DNA from: DAINRZ01 sp964634885 | GTDB lineage: Bacteria > Bacteroidota > Ignavibacteria > Kapaibacteriales > UBA2268 | DNA length: 64,000 nt | Assembly: GCA_964634885.1 (NCBI GenBank) | Contig: CAZWLN010000021.1 | Location: 7,480 to 71,479, forward strand | Direction of reading: 5' to 3' | Shown here: positions 9,656-19,200 of the stretch, in pieces | Position numbering within the stretch: the first letter of the stretch is position 1 | Layout: the number at the start of each line of letters is the position of its first letter | Notes under the pieces: generated by a model | Databases searched by the model: none | The model's input: only the letters and a program-made list of their open reading frames with translations | Told to the model about the DNA's origin: nothing | Made by a program: the position numbers and the translations under genes

Positions 9656-10593
9656 TTCTTTACCTCCTGTTCCGGTACGGGTGAAGCGGTTACCGCCAGC
9701 CAGGTCTTCGAACCGTCGGCGCCGATGTGCGGCGCTGCCCAAGTTACGGGCTGGTTAAGGCACTTGCTGATCTTGTCCTGCATTCTGTTCTCCGGGGTGT
9801 TGGGTTTGTCTTCCCACCTTACGCTGTGGTAAGTGAAGTACTTCGTCAGGAAGTGTGTCATGTGCGTAAACGGGAAATAGGCCATGAACAACAGAAAAAC
9901 GCCTATATGAATGTAACCGGCGGCAGGAATCGCAGGCATGGGGCCTGAGAAGCTGAAAACCGCAATATAGTACCCGATCATTTCATCAACGCACTCTGTG
10001 TCGGTAATCCTCCAGAGAAGAACAGAAGCAAAGATTGCCCCGATGAGGAGGATGTTGAAATAGTGGCTCGCTGTGCTGTATGCCCTGAGACGCGCTTCGA
10101 CCAGCCTGGCAAAGAAGAGCCTCACAGAACCGATGAGGCCGATGGCAGAGCCTGCCCACAAAAGGATGTTAATAGCAAGGTAGAGGACGTGTGGCAAGCC
10201 TGCAGTACCTGCACCGACCGGCACTCCGGCCATAACTAATATCGATGCCAGAACTGTAAGCGCCATATTACCCATCATGATATACAACCCGAAGTGGAAG
10301 GGATAGGAACCGAGCCACAATTCCCTGTTATGGTCCAACACACCTTTCAGGAGCATCACTTCGGGAATCATCACTTTCAGGCCACCCAGCCTGTCCTTAT
10401 GCTGTTTCTTTGTCCACCAGTCCGTTTCTTCGAGCCTGGAACCGCCATAGCCGAATTTGCCTTTTTCGTGCGGCACGGGATAGAGCTCCCAGCGGAGATG
10501 GACCGGGGTTGTAGCAATCCTGATTATTCTTGCCAGGAATACCGACAGGAATATCAGCAGGGACAGATAGGTAACTATATGAAGCACAGTCAT
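9652..10593 (-). CDS. dsrM: DsrM-like cytochrome b membrane subunit
   Basis: A 313-residue integral membrane protein of the nitrate-reductase-gamma (NarI-like) superfamily. It opens with a membrane segment (residues 3-24), then a soluble stretch with 'RWELYPVPHEKGKFGYGGS', then four or five hydrophobic segments with histidines such as 'YPFHFGLYIMMGNM' and 'YIHIGVFLLFMAYFPFTH' that could hold two b hemes. This is the arrangement of DsrM, which oxidises or reduces menaquinol and passes electrons to DsrK. The four-base ATGA overlap with dsrK indicates tight translational coupling. The gap to dsrC upstream is 198 bp, so dsrC could have separate control. Confidence 0.82.
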   Translation of the reverse strand: MTVLHIVTYLSLLIFLSVFLARIIRIATTPVHLRWELYPVPHEKGKFGYGGSRLEETDWWTKKQHKDRLGGLKVMIPEVMLLKGVLDHNRELWLGSYPFHFGLYIMMGNMALTVLASILVMAGVPVGAGTAGLPHVLYLAINILLWAGSAIGLIGSVRLFFARLVEARLRAYSTASHYFNILLIGAIFASVLLWRITDTECVDEMIGYYIAVFSFSGPMPAIPAAGYIHIGVFLLFMAYFPFTHMTHFLTKYFTYHSVRWEDKPNTPENRMQDKISKCLNQPVTWAAPHIGADGSKTWLAVTASPVPEQEVKK

Positions 10594-10791
10594 GATCAGC
10601 CTTTAATTCTTTACAATTATAAAAAATACTCTTAACAGAATTCAATATCATAAATTAAGTTGCCACGATATTCAGTACCGTAGTTGGCTGCGTTCATCAA
10701 ACAGATCAAAGATCCAGGGTACGAGGAATGATGAAGCAACACAAAACACAGCTTCTAAAAGTCGTGGCAATCAATTAATCATAATCCTGAT

Positions 10792-11109
10792 TTACACGCA
10801 GCCTGTGGGCTTAGCCAATCCCGCTACCTTGCAGGCGCCTTTTGCAGGGCCCGACGGGAAAAGTTCATATATTTTCTTCAGGGGATAGCCTGTTTCCTTG
10901 CAAAGCTTGCGGATCATCGGTGCAATTCCGTACTGTGCATTATACTCGCGTAGGTAGTTGATGACTTTCCAGTGTTCCTCGGACAGATCGGTTACGTCTT
11001 CAGTTGTTGCAAGCGCTTTGGCTATTTCTTCATTCCATTCGTCGGGATTAACCATGAAACCGTCTTCATCGACTTCGATTTTTATGGCTTCAAATTCAAA
11101 CAGAGGCAT
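10792..11109 (-). CDS. dsrC: DsrC sulfur carrier protein
   Basis: A 105-residue TusE/DsrC/DsvC family protein. The C-terminal arm has both conserved cysteines, C93 and the penultimate C104, eleven residues apart (GACKVAGLAKPTGCV). TusE proteins used only for tRNA thiolation keep just the penultimate one, so this is a true DsrC able to carry a trisulfide. The start at 11109 has AGGAG about seven bases upstream and gives the usual length; an 11-residue longer frame from 11142 lacks support. DsrC is the substrate that links sulfite reduction or sulfur oxidation to the DsrMK membrane complex encoded next to it. No dsrAB lies in the window. Confidence 0.92.
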   Translation of the reverse strand: MPLFEFEAIKIEVDEDGFMVNPDEWNEEIAKALATTEDVTDLSEEHWKVINYLREYNAQYGIAPMIRKLCKETGYPLKKIYELFPSGPAKGACKVAGLAKPTGCV

Positions 11110-11740
11110 TAAATTCTCCTGATAAATTTTTCCAAATAACAAATATTTACATAAACTACAAAATTATAATTATACTTCAAACTGTGCAAATAATTGCTTA
11201 ATATTTAATATGATAAAGTATAAAATATATTCCTATCCGGGAATAAAAACACAGGTAACGACTGCTGTTACTACAATATTATTCTAAGATAACCAGGCGT
11301 CTTAAGTTCGGTAACTCAGAAGTAACAGAACAGGAGCGGGGTTTCTCCTATTTTATTTTGTTGAACTACCGATCGCTTGAAGCCGGCGGGGTTTATTGCA
11401 AATACCATTGCTTTACATCCCTGCAAATAAAAAAAATCATGATGATAAGGTTCCACACCTTCATTATAAATATAAAAATTCTACCCGTGCGGAATAGCGT
11501 GGAGCAATTGAATATTTCTCCCAAAATTGGGTCAGGCCTGTTCACCGGCAGCATGATAGCCAATGGCACCATTCGGTATTGATCCGTGCGCCGGCTTCAA
11601 TAATACCATGACGGCAATTGCGGATGAAATAATTTCCGGATAATTTGAAACATTTTATCTTAATTTGAAGTATATAGAAGTTGGGAAATTTTTCTCAGAA
11701 ATTTAAATTGTATATTGTAATGAGATTTTTTGGAGAGTGT
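11110..11740. other. Long intergenic region with one copy of a 24-nt repeat
   Basis: About 630 bp between divergent dsrC and the prolyl oligopeptidase gene. The segment beside dsrC is very AT-rich and probably holds its promoter. A 75-codon frame at 11358-11582 has no family resemblance or ribosome binding site and I do not call it a gene. Positions 11377-11400 match 13887-13911 beyond the oligopeptidase gene. No RNA gene or riboswitch was recognised. Confidence 0.5.
11377..11400 (+). repeat. 24-nt direct repeat flanking the oligopeptidase gene, left copy
   Basis: TTGAAGCCGGCGGGG followed by TTTATTGCA; it matches the copy at 13887-13911 except for one substitution and one single-base indel. 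The two copies lie in the same orientation on either side of the gene at 11741-13810. Confidence 0.6.
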
Positions 11741-13810
11741 ATGAAAATGAGGTTTATATTGACGGCAGTATTAATCGGAGCTATGGCTCTTAACGGCCTT
11801 GCCGCCGCCAATCCCCCTGAAACAAGGCGGATTGCTCAAACGGATACGATACATGGTTTTGTGATTACTGATTATTTTCGCTGGCTCGAAACAAAGACTG
11901 ACCCCGACGTTGCCGGATGGTCAAGGAGCCAGCACCAATACACTCTCGACGCCATCAGGAGCACACCTGAGATACCGGGCCTGAAGAACGAGATTCGCGC
12001 CTACATCGACAGGGATATCGTCAGTTCGCCGTTCTTCAGGGGCGAACGTGAATTCTTCACCGCCAAGAAAAAAGGCGACCAGCAGTACAAACTATATACA
12101 AGGCTTAAGGGTAAAGAGATACTGGTATTTGACCCGGAGAAAATCGACACAAGCGGCAAATCCGCCATGTCGGGCATGGTGTTTACAAAAGACGGCAACA
12201 AAGCTGCCATTGGACTCCAAAAGAAAGGAAACGAGATTACCGATTACAGGATCATCGACACCCGTAACGGTAAAATCCTCGGCAATGTACTGAAAGAGGT
12301 CTATGGCTTTTCATGGACTAAGGACGAGAAACATGCCTATATCACAATCAGGAACCAGGAGATCATCAAAAAGCAGGAGCCGCTGAAGACATACCTGCAC
12401 ACAATCGGCGAGGACTTCGGCAAGAACGTTTTCCTTGGCGCCCCGGCAGACGCAAAGAATAATTTCAATATCTGGGACAGCGACGAGGCAGATATTACCT
12501 TCGTTACAGAAGGCGATTTCTACTCCGGCTCGGTTAAGATGAAACCGACAGGCTCGAACGAAGATTACAAACTGCTCTACGACAGTAAAAAGTTTGAAGC
12601 AAGCCCCCTCGCCAAAAACGGCAGGATATATTTCATGACAAACCATGAGGCCCCGAACTTCATGATCTACGTTGCCGACTCGGCAAAACCCGAATTCAAG
12701 GACTGGAAAGTATTCTACCCGGAAAAAGAAACTGTGCTGGAGAACTATGTAATTACTTCGGATTATGTAATAATACAGGACAAGAAAGACGTCATCAGCC
12801 GTTTGTCAGCCTACGACCTGAACGGCAAATTCGTGAAAGAAATTGAACTTCCGGAAACAGCCGACGTTGGCGGCATGTCCTTCCATAAAGAATCGAACTC
12901 GGTTTACATTGGGCTTAACACCTTCACCTCTGCCTCCAAACTCTACAAACTGGACGGTAAGACACTTCAGTGGCAGTTCGTTTACCAGGACAAACCGCCC
13001 ATCGACACTAAGGACATAGAGTCTGAACTGGTATTCTACAAATCATACGACGGCACGAAAATCCCAATGTTCATAATCCATAAAAAAGGCATCACTCTCG
13101 ACGGGAACAATCCGACAATACTCTACGGCTACGGCGGGTTCAACATCAGCGTTGCTTCTCCCGGCTTCATCGGCATGACAGCAGCTTTCATCAACCGTGG
13201 CGGCGTCTATGCTCTTGCAGGCCTGCGCGGCGGCAACGAATACGGCGAGAACTGGCACTTAAACGGCATGCTCTTCAAGAAACAGAATACTTTCGACGAT
13301 TTTCATGCCGCTGCCGAATACCTGATTGAGAACAAGTACACCAGCGCCCAAAAACTGGGCATCAAAGGCGGCAGTAACGGCGGCCTGCTCGTAGGCGCTG
13401 CCGTAACTCAGAGGCCCGACCTGTACAAGGCAGCCATCTGCGCAGTACCGCTTCTCGACATGCTCCGCTACCACAGATTCCTCATCGCCAGGTACTGGAT
13501 ACCCGAATACGGCGACCCGGACAAGAAAGAGGATTTCCTGAACATACTGAAATATTCACCTTACCAGAACATTCGCCCCGGTTTCAACTACCCGACGATA
13601 TTAGTAAAAGCCGGCGAAAACGACGCCCGTGTCGATCCGCTCCACGCCAAGAAGTTTGCTGCTGCTTTGCAAAACAACCCAGGACAAAAGAACCCCGTTT
13701 ACCTCTTCGTCGATTTCGAGAGCGGCCACGGTTCAGGCCAGTCGGTTGACCAGATGGTCGAGAATTCTGAACTGGAGTGGCGGTTCATCATGCATGCCCT
13801 GGGGATGTAG
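11741..13810 (+). CDS. Prolyl oligopeptidase family serine peptidase (S9A)
   Basis: A 689-residue S9A peptidase. The ATG at 11741 is preceded by GGAG at eight bases and puts a signal peptide (MKMRFILTAVLIGAMALNGLAAA) at the N-terminus; a frame from 11681 adds twenty unlikely residues. The N-terminal part to about residue 400 is the beta-propeller gate. The alpha/beta hydrolase domain follows with the catalytic Ser545 in GGSNGG, Asp628 in ENDARVDP and His663 in SGHGSG. It would cut prolyl bonds of short peptides in the periplasm. It stands alone with a strong terminator downstream. Confidence 0.93.
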   Translation: MKMRFILTAVLIGAMALNGLAAANPPETRRIAQTDTIHGFVITDYFRWLETKTDPDVAGWSRSQHQYTLDAIRSTPEIPGLKNEIRAYIDRDIVSSPFFRGEREFFTAKKKGDQQYKLYTRLKGKEILVFDPEKIDTSGKSAMSGMVFTKDGNKAAIGLQKKGNEITDYRIIDTRNGKILGNVLKEVYGFSWTKDEKHAYITIRNQEIIKKQEPLKTYLHTIGEDFGKNVFLGAPADAKNNFNIWDSDEADITFVTEGDFYSGSVKMKPTGSNEDYKLLYDSKKFEASPLAKNGRIYFMTNHEAPNFMIYVADSAKPEFKDWKVFYPEKETVLENYVITSDYVIIQDKKDVISRLSAYDLNGKFVKEIELPETADVGGMSFHKESNSVYIGLNTFTSASKLYKLDGKTLQWQFVYQDKPPIDTKDIESELVFYKSYDGTKIPMFIIHKKGITLDGNNPTILYGYGGFNISVASPGFIGMTAAFINRGGVYALAGLRGGNEYGENWHLNGMLFKKQNTFDDFHAAAEYLIENKYTSAQKLGIKGGSNGGLLVGAAVTQRPDLYKAAICAVPLLDMLRYHRFLIARYWIPEYGDPDKKEDFLNILKYSPYQNIRPGFNYPTILVKAGENDARVDPLHAKKFAAALQNNPGQKNPVYLFVDFESGHGSGQSVDQMVENSELEWRFIMHALGM

Positions 13811-13886
13811 CTGACAATCAGATGGTCTCCACCTGTGAGCCGGAGTAAATAAGCAGCCTTAAGAAGTATGGGAACTTTCGTAAGGT

Positions 13887-13911
13887 TTGAATCCGGCGGC
13901 GGTTTATTGCA
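13887..13911 (+). repeat. 24-nt direct repeat flanking the oligopeptidase gene, right copy
   Basis: TTGAATCCGGCGGCGG followed by TTTATTGCA; matches 11377-11400 with one substitution and one indel. Confidence 0.6.
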
Positions 13912-13959
13912 GGTCACAAGGCCATGCGTCTCTTTCGGACAAACACTTTTTCTATTCGG

Positions 13960-13993
13960 ATGGGCTTTACCAGTGAGGTGGAGCCCATTTTTT
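13960..13993 (+). terminator. Rho-independent terminator of the oligopeptidase gene
   Basis: ATGGGCTTTACC (13960-13971) pairs with GGTGGAGCCCAT (13977-13988) including two G-T pairs, with a 5-nt loop and six T residues after the stem. Confidence 0.85.
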
Positions 13994-14086
13994 GAATACA
14001 ACAAATTAATATAACCTAATATAAAAATAAATACGGACTAATTACTTCTATTATCCGAAGGTTTTGAGAATTGAAAAATTGGCATA

Positions 14087-15373
14087 ATGAATATTATTGA
14101 TATAATAGTAGAGATATTAGCAGACACGGCCTATATGTTCGTGGAGATGGCCCCCTATATATTAATAGGCCTTGTTTTCGTAGGCCTGCTCTATATGTTT
14201 ATTACCAAGGACATGGTGTCGAAACACATGGGCAATAACAACTTCTGGTCGGTGTTAAAAGCCGCATTGTTCGGCGTTCCACTCCCTCTGTGCTCCTGCG
14301 GGGTCATACCCACGGCGGTTTATATGTACAGGAACGGAGCATCGAGAAGTTCTGTCGTCTCGTTCCTCATCTCCACCCCTCAAACCGGCATCGACAGCAT
14401 TATCGCCACTTACGGCATGCTCGGCTGGGTTTTCGCCGTCTTCCGCCCCCTTGCCGCCTTTGTGATGGGGATAATCGGAGGGCTGACGGTGCGTGTCTTC
14501 GAAAGCGGCAGCGACCGTGAAAAAGACAAAGAAGTAATGAGAATTGCCGCAGAAGAATATACCCTCCCTGAGAAAGGCTTTAAAAACAGGATTAAAAAAG
14601 CTGCCCGCTATTCATTCGTCGAATTCCTGGACGACATCTCGGTGCAGTTCATCTTCGGCATTGCCCTTGCTGGGCTGATTACCTACTTAATTCCCGATGA
14701 TTTCTTCATGGAATCCGGGATCAACAGCGGCATTGCGGGCATGTTGATAATGATTGCCGTAGGCATTCCGATGTACGTGTGCGCAACAGCTTCGATACCT
14801 ATTGCTATAGCTTTAATGATGAAAGGATTCTCGCCGGGCACGGCATTTGCTTTCCTGGCAGCCGGCCCTGCTACGAATGCCGCTTCATTGTCGATACTCG
14901 TCAAGGCACTCGGTAAGAAGACAACATCCATTTTCGTAGCAACAATTGCCGTTCTAAGCCTCATCTTCGGTTTGCTGCTCGACGCCATTTTTGCGGCCGC
15001 CGCTATTAGCCCGCACACAATGATGATGCACGGCCATGACCACAATAGCGGATTGATTAACGAAGACGTAAAACTATTTTTAAGTATCTTATTTTTAATA
15101 CTATTATTAATGTCGGTTTACAGGAAATACATCAGGAACCGGATAAAGAAAAAGGAGGTTACAATGCAATCGCAGGACATTTTAAAAATAAACATAGAAG
15201 GCATGAACTGCAATCATTGTGTGATGAACGTCAGGAAAGCTATTGAAAAAGTCGAGGGCGTAAAGAGCGTGGAGGTGATTCTCCAGGACGGAACGGCGAT
15301 AATCGAAGGAGCGCCGGACATCGGGAAAGTCAGGCAGTCTGTCGAAGACGTCGGCTATAAAGTCACCGGATAG
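14087..15373 (+). CDS. SO_0444-type Cu/Zn efflux permease with C-terminal HMA domain
   Basis: A 428-residue fusion. Residues 1-350 form a permease of the DUF318/ArsP superfamily with about eight to ten membrane segments and the signature PLCSCGVIP at 67-75, whose cysteines C69 and C71 are candidate metal ligands. A His-rich loop HGHDHNSG lies near 315. Residues 366-428 are a heavy-metal-associated domain with the binding motif C375-N-H-C378. The family exports Cu or Zn ions. The linker encodes a strong internal ribosome binding site and an in-frame ATG at 15164, described separately. No metal regulator is adjacent. Confidence 0.88.
   Translation: MNIIDIIVEILADTAYMFVEMAPYILIGLVFVGLLYMFITKDMVSKHMGNNNFWSVLKAALFGVPLPLCSCGVIPTAVYMYRNGASRSSVVSFLISTPQTGIDSIIATYGMLGWVFAVFRPLAAFVMGIIGGLTVRVFESGSDREKDKEVMRIAAEEYTLPEKGFKNRIKKAARYSFVEFLDDISVQFIFGIALAGLITYLIPDDFFMESGINSGIAGMLIMIAVGIPMYVCATASIPIAIALMMKGFSPGTAFAFLAAGPATNAASLSILVKALGKKTTSIFVATIAVLSLIFGLLLDAIFAAAAISPHTMMMHGHDHNSGLINEDVKLFLSILFLILLLMSVYRKYIRNRIKKKEVTMQSQDILKINIEGMNCNHCVMNVRKAIEKVEGVKSVEVILQDGTAIIEGAPDIGKVRQSVEDVGYKVTG
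15154..15166 (+). promoter_or_regulatory. Internal Shine-Dalgarno and in-frame start within the permease gene
   Basis: AAGGAGGT (GGAGG core at 15154-15158) lies five bases before the in-frame ATG at 15164-15166. This is as strong a site as that of dsrK in this window. Initiation here would yield a 69-residue free HMA protein, with CxxC at C16 and C19, from 15164-15373. It may also be a relic of a fused downstream gene. Confidence 0.6.
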
Positions 15374-15489
15374 AATCCGAAAGAATGTGATTTAAGCAAA
15401 AAGGCAGGCTTTCGTCTTAAATAGTATTACACAATACGGCAATGTTAACTATTTTTGTAAATAATTGTTTAATTATTCAGAAATAAGAT

Positions 15490-15981
15490 ATGAGCAAAAT
15501 AGCTGTATATGCAGGAACATTCGACCCGATTACCAACGGCCATGTCGATGTCATAGAAAGAGCCTCACTTCTCTTCGACAAGGTCATCGTAGTTGTTGCC
15601 GTCAATTCAAAGAAGGTCTGCCTTTTCACCGAGGATGAGCGCCTGCGGATGGCTCAGGAGTCTCTTGTACACTTAAACAACGTCGAGGTTGACATCTGCC
15701 GCGGGCTGATTGTTGACTATGCCATTGAAAGAAACGCTTCGGTTTTGGTCAGGGGCATACGCGCCGTCACCGACTTCGAGTACGAATTCCAGATCTCGCT
15801 GATGAACCGCAAGCTCCAGCCGTCCATCAGCACTATTTTCCTCATGCCCCACGAGAAATATACATACCTGAACTCCAGCATCATACGTGAGCTCTCGGGC
15901 TACGACCAGGACGTAAGCGACTTTGTTCCCCCTGTCGTTGCAGCCCGCCTGAAGGATAAGTTCAGGAATAACGGCAGGTAA
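15490..15981 (+). CDS. coaD: Phosphopantetheine adenylyltransferase
   Basis: A 163-residue enzyme of the nucleotidyltransferase superfamily that makes dephospho-CoA from 4'-phosphopantetheine and ATP, the penultimate step of CoA synthesis. The motif GTFDPITNGH is at residues 9-18, 'VRGIRAVTDFEYE' near 90 and the ISSS-like 'LNSSIIREL' near 130. Length is typical for CoaD (about 160). It is transcribed apart from coaX at 40933-41724, the type III pantothenate kinase that starts the same pathway. Confidence 0.96.
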   Translation: MSKIAVYAGTFDPITNGHVDVIERASLLFDKVIVVVAVNSKKVCLFTEDERLRMAQESLVHLNNVEVDICRGLIVDYAIERNASVLVRGIRAVTDFEYEFQISLMNRKLQPSISTIFLMPHEKYTYLNSSIIRELSGYDQDVSDFVPPVVAARLKDKFRNNGR

Positions 15982-16202
15982 CTGCCCAGTGCAGCTTCCG
16001 CCATTCTACTGATTATCCGGGATTCGTTTACGGAAAATATTCCGGATTTTCCCCGACAGCTTGTAATTTGCTTTCATTCGGGCAAGAAAAAATTGTATTA
16101 AAGTTTTATAGTGTTTATTCGATTTTATTATAGGTATCAAGTTACTAAATATTATTGGAGTTACTATTTTTTCTTCGATATATAATCTGAAAGCAAGGAT
16201 AT

Positions 16203-19200
16203 ATGGCACTTCCAATTACAAATACTGAAAACAAAACCGGCAATCCGGAGCCGGAAAACCGGCAGACGGCAGACGGTTCCTTACAAGGCAGGCCGGAAAC
16301 GACAAAGAACAGCGCCGGGGACATCGAATTTGCATATACCAGCCTTCCTGTCCTCATGTTTTCCATCAGCCCTGATTTCAAATTTATTAATACAAGCACT
16401 CTGTGGCAGGAGACCATCGGTTACAGCAGTGAAGAGATATACTCTGTGAATATGTTGGACCTGATCAGCGGTGAATTCCGCCCGCAGGTCCGCGAAACGC
16501 TGCTGCCGCTGTTCGGTAAACCGGGCCAATGCAGGGATATTGCCTGTCGTTTCGTTGCAAAAAACGGGGAAATAATTGAAGCTTTGCTTTCAAGCGTAAC
16601 ATTGAAGGACATGAACTCCGGGGAATACAAACTAATAATTACTCTTACCGACATTACAAAAGGTAAAAAAGCTGAAGAAGACCTGAAAAAGACCGAGGTA
16701 TTGCTCAAATCAATCTCTGACCAGATAGCAGATGTGGTTTTCTGTTCCGACAAAAGCGGCTTCATTACATTTGTTTCGCCGAGTTGCAATAATGTAATGG
16801 CCTATACACAGGAAGAAATGACAGGCAGGCATTACTCTGATTACATTGCCCCGGATTATGTTGACAAAGCGATTTTTTCAATAAGAAAAGCTTTGGAGAA
16901 TAATATGCCTGTAAAGAACCTGGAATTGAAACTTGTACGCAAGGACAGGTCTGTTTTCTTCGCAGAACTTAACGCAATCGGGTTACAGTACGGTGACACA
17001 GAAGGCATTACAGGCATTATCCGCGATATTACACAGCGTAAAGAAGCAGAATACGAACTGCTGAACCGCGAAGAAAAGATGAACAGCATTTTTCGTGTCG
17101 CTCCCATCGGCATTGGTGTCATGAAGGACAGGGTGTTGAACGAGGTAAACAGTATGCTTTGCGAAATGACAGGCTACAGCCCCGGGGAGCTGATAGGCAA
17201 AAACATCAGGATGCTCTATGCGTCCGACCAGGGGTTTATTGCTGCGGGAAAAGATAAATACTGGAAGTATAAAGAGCATAAAGCAGGCTCCATGGAAGCA
17301 GTATGGAAGAAAAAGAACGGGGAAATTATCATCGTCCAGTTAGCTTCGGCGCCTCTCGATTTCGCTGACCTTTCCCGCGGCGATGCCTTTACGGTAATTA
17401 ACATTACAAAACAGAAAGAAGCGGAAAAGGACCTGAAAAGAAGCGAAGCCCACTTCAGGGAACTGATCCAGTCGGCCCCCACGCCTGTCGTACTCATTAG
17501 GAAAGGCCATATAATATATGCAAACGAAGCGTTCCGCCTGCTGATTAATATTGCCGAGGACATAACTCTTTCGGATATGCAGATAAAAAGCTTCATCGCC
17601 GAAGAAGACATTGCTGCAATCGACGAATTCCTCGAGACCGAAGACAATACAAAAGAAAAGACATTAACATTGAAATCCTCCGGCAGGAAAATCGACGGTA
17701 CGGATTTTCCTTACGAAATGATTTGCTCTAAAGTATTCCTTGCTGACGGCCTGTCACTGATCGCACATATATCCGATATTACCGACAGATGGAACATGGA
17801 AAAACTGACGAGGATAATATCGGAGATTCAAAACAGTATGATTAATATTGATAATGTCAAAGACTTGTACAGTTTGGTCTCCGAAAAGATACATGAATTG
17901 GTAGGCGACTGCATCAGCCTTACAACAAAAGTGGACGAAACAGAAGGCATTGCCAGGATCATGGCAATTCACGGACTGGACATGCCTTCGGAAAAAATAG
18001 CAGGCATCATGGGTGTGGACCCGCTTAAAATGTCATATAAGTTAAGCGAGATGACTGAAACAGATATGGTGAAATACAAGAGCGGGAAGCTGGAAACAAT
18101 TAGCGACGGACTCCATACCCTGATGGCCGGAAGGATACCAAAAGTGGCATGCAGTATTGTGGAAAAGCTCCTCCGCATCAAATTCACATTTGTACAGGGA
18201 ATTGTCAATAAGGGTAATTATATGGGAGGGCTCATCCTGTTTACAAGAAGAGACATCCCTCAATTAAAAAATATAATAGAAGAAATTGTTACTCTGGCTT
18301 CGACAACCATGTCAAGGATATATGCCGAAGAAGCCTTGAAACGAAGCCGGAAACGGTTCAGGGATATGACGGAAATGCTGCCCCAGGGTGTATATGAGGC
18401 TAACCGTGAAGGCTTCATCACATACGCCAACAAGTGCGCTCTTGAAATGTTCGGCTACACTCAGGAAGACGACCTGTCGAAGATTAATGTGATAAACATT
18501 ATCGCTCCGGAAGACAGGACCAGGGTACTGGCTTCTTTTACGATGATCGCCACCGAGAGAAAACAAAGCGCTGCGGAGTACACGGCTTTACGCAAGGACC
18601 TCACTCAGTTTTCAGTCTTCATTTCTTCTTCTCCGATCATTTTCGACAATGAAGTACAGGGAGTAAGGGGCATTGTGATGGATATTACCAGCAGGAAGTC
18701 GATGGAGAATGCCCTGAAAGAAAGTGAAGAGAAATACAAGGCAGCTTTTCTTACGAGTCCGGACTCCATCAGCATCACTAATCTTGAAGGAATGTACCAG
18801 GACGTAAATGACGGCTTCTGCAGGCTTACGGGCTATAGCAGGGAAGAGGTAATCGGACGTACTACAAAAGACATAAATATCTGGGCTGTGGATGACCACA
18901 GGAAAAAACTTCTCGACAACCTCCTGAAAAATGGATTCGCAGACAACCTCGAATGTCTTTTCAAGATGAAAAACCTGACACTGAAAACGGGATTGATGTC
19001 TGCCCGGATAATTCATGTTAACGGCCAGCCGCACATTCTCGCCATCGTCAGGGACATCAGCGACAGGAAACTGATGGAGAATGAACTGATTGCCGCAAAA
19101 GAAAAAGCGGAAGAATCGGACCAGATGAAAAGCGCTTTCCTTTCCAACGTTTCACACGAGATCAGGACTCCACTCAATGCCATCATGGGGTTTTCCTCAT

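Noticed and set aside
9656..9742. Longer N-terminus for dsrK
   Set aside because: It would overlap dsrM by 90 bases and gives an arginine-rich leader; the ATGA overlap with GGAGGT supports 9655.
11358..11582. 74-codon frame in the dsrC upstream gap
   Set aside because: No ribosome binding site, no similarity that I recognise, and it spans a dispersed repeat.
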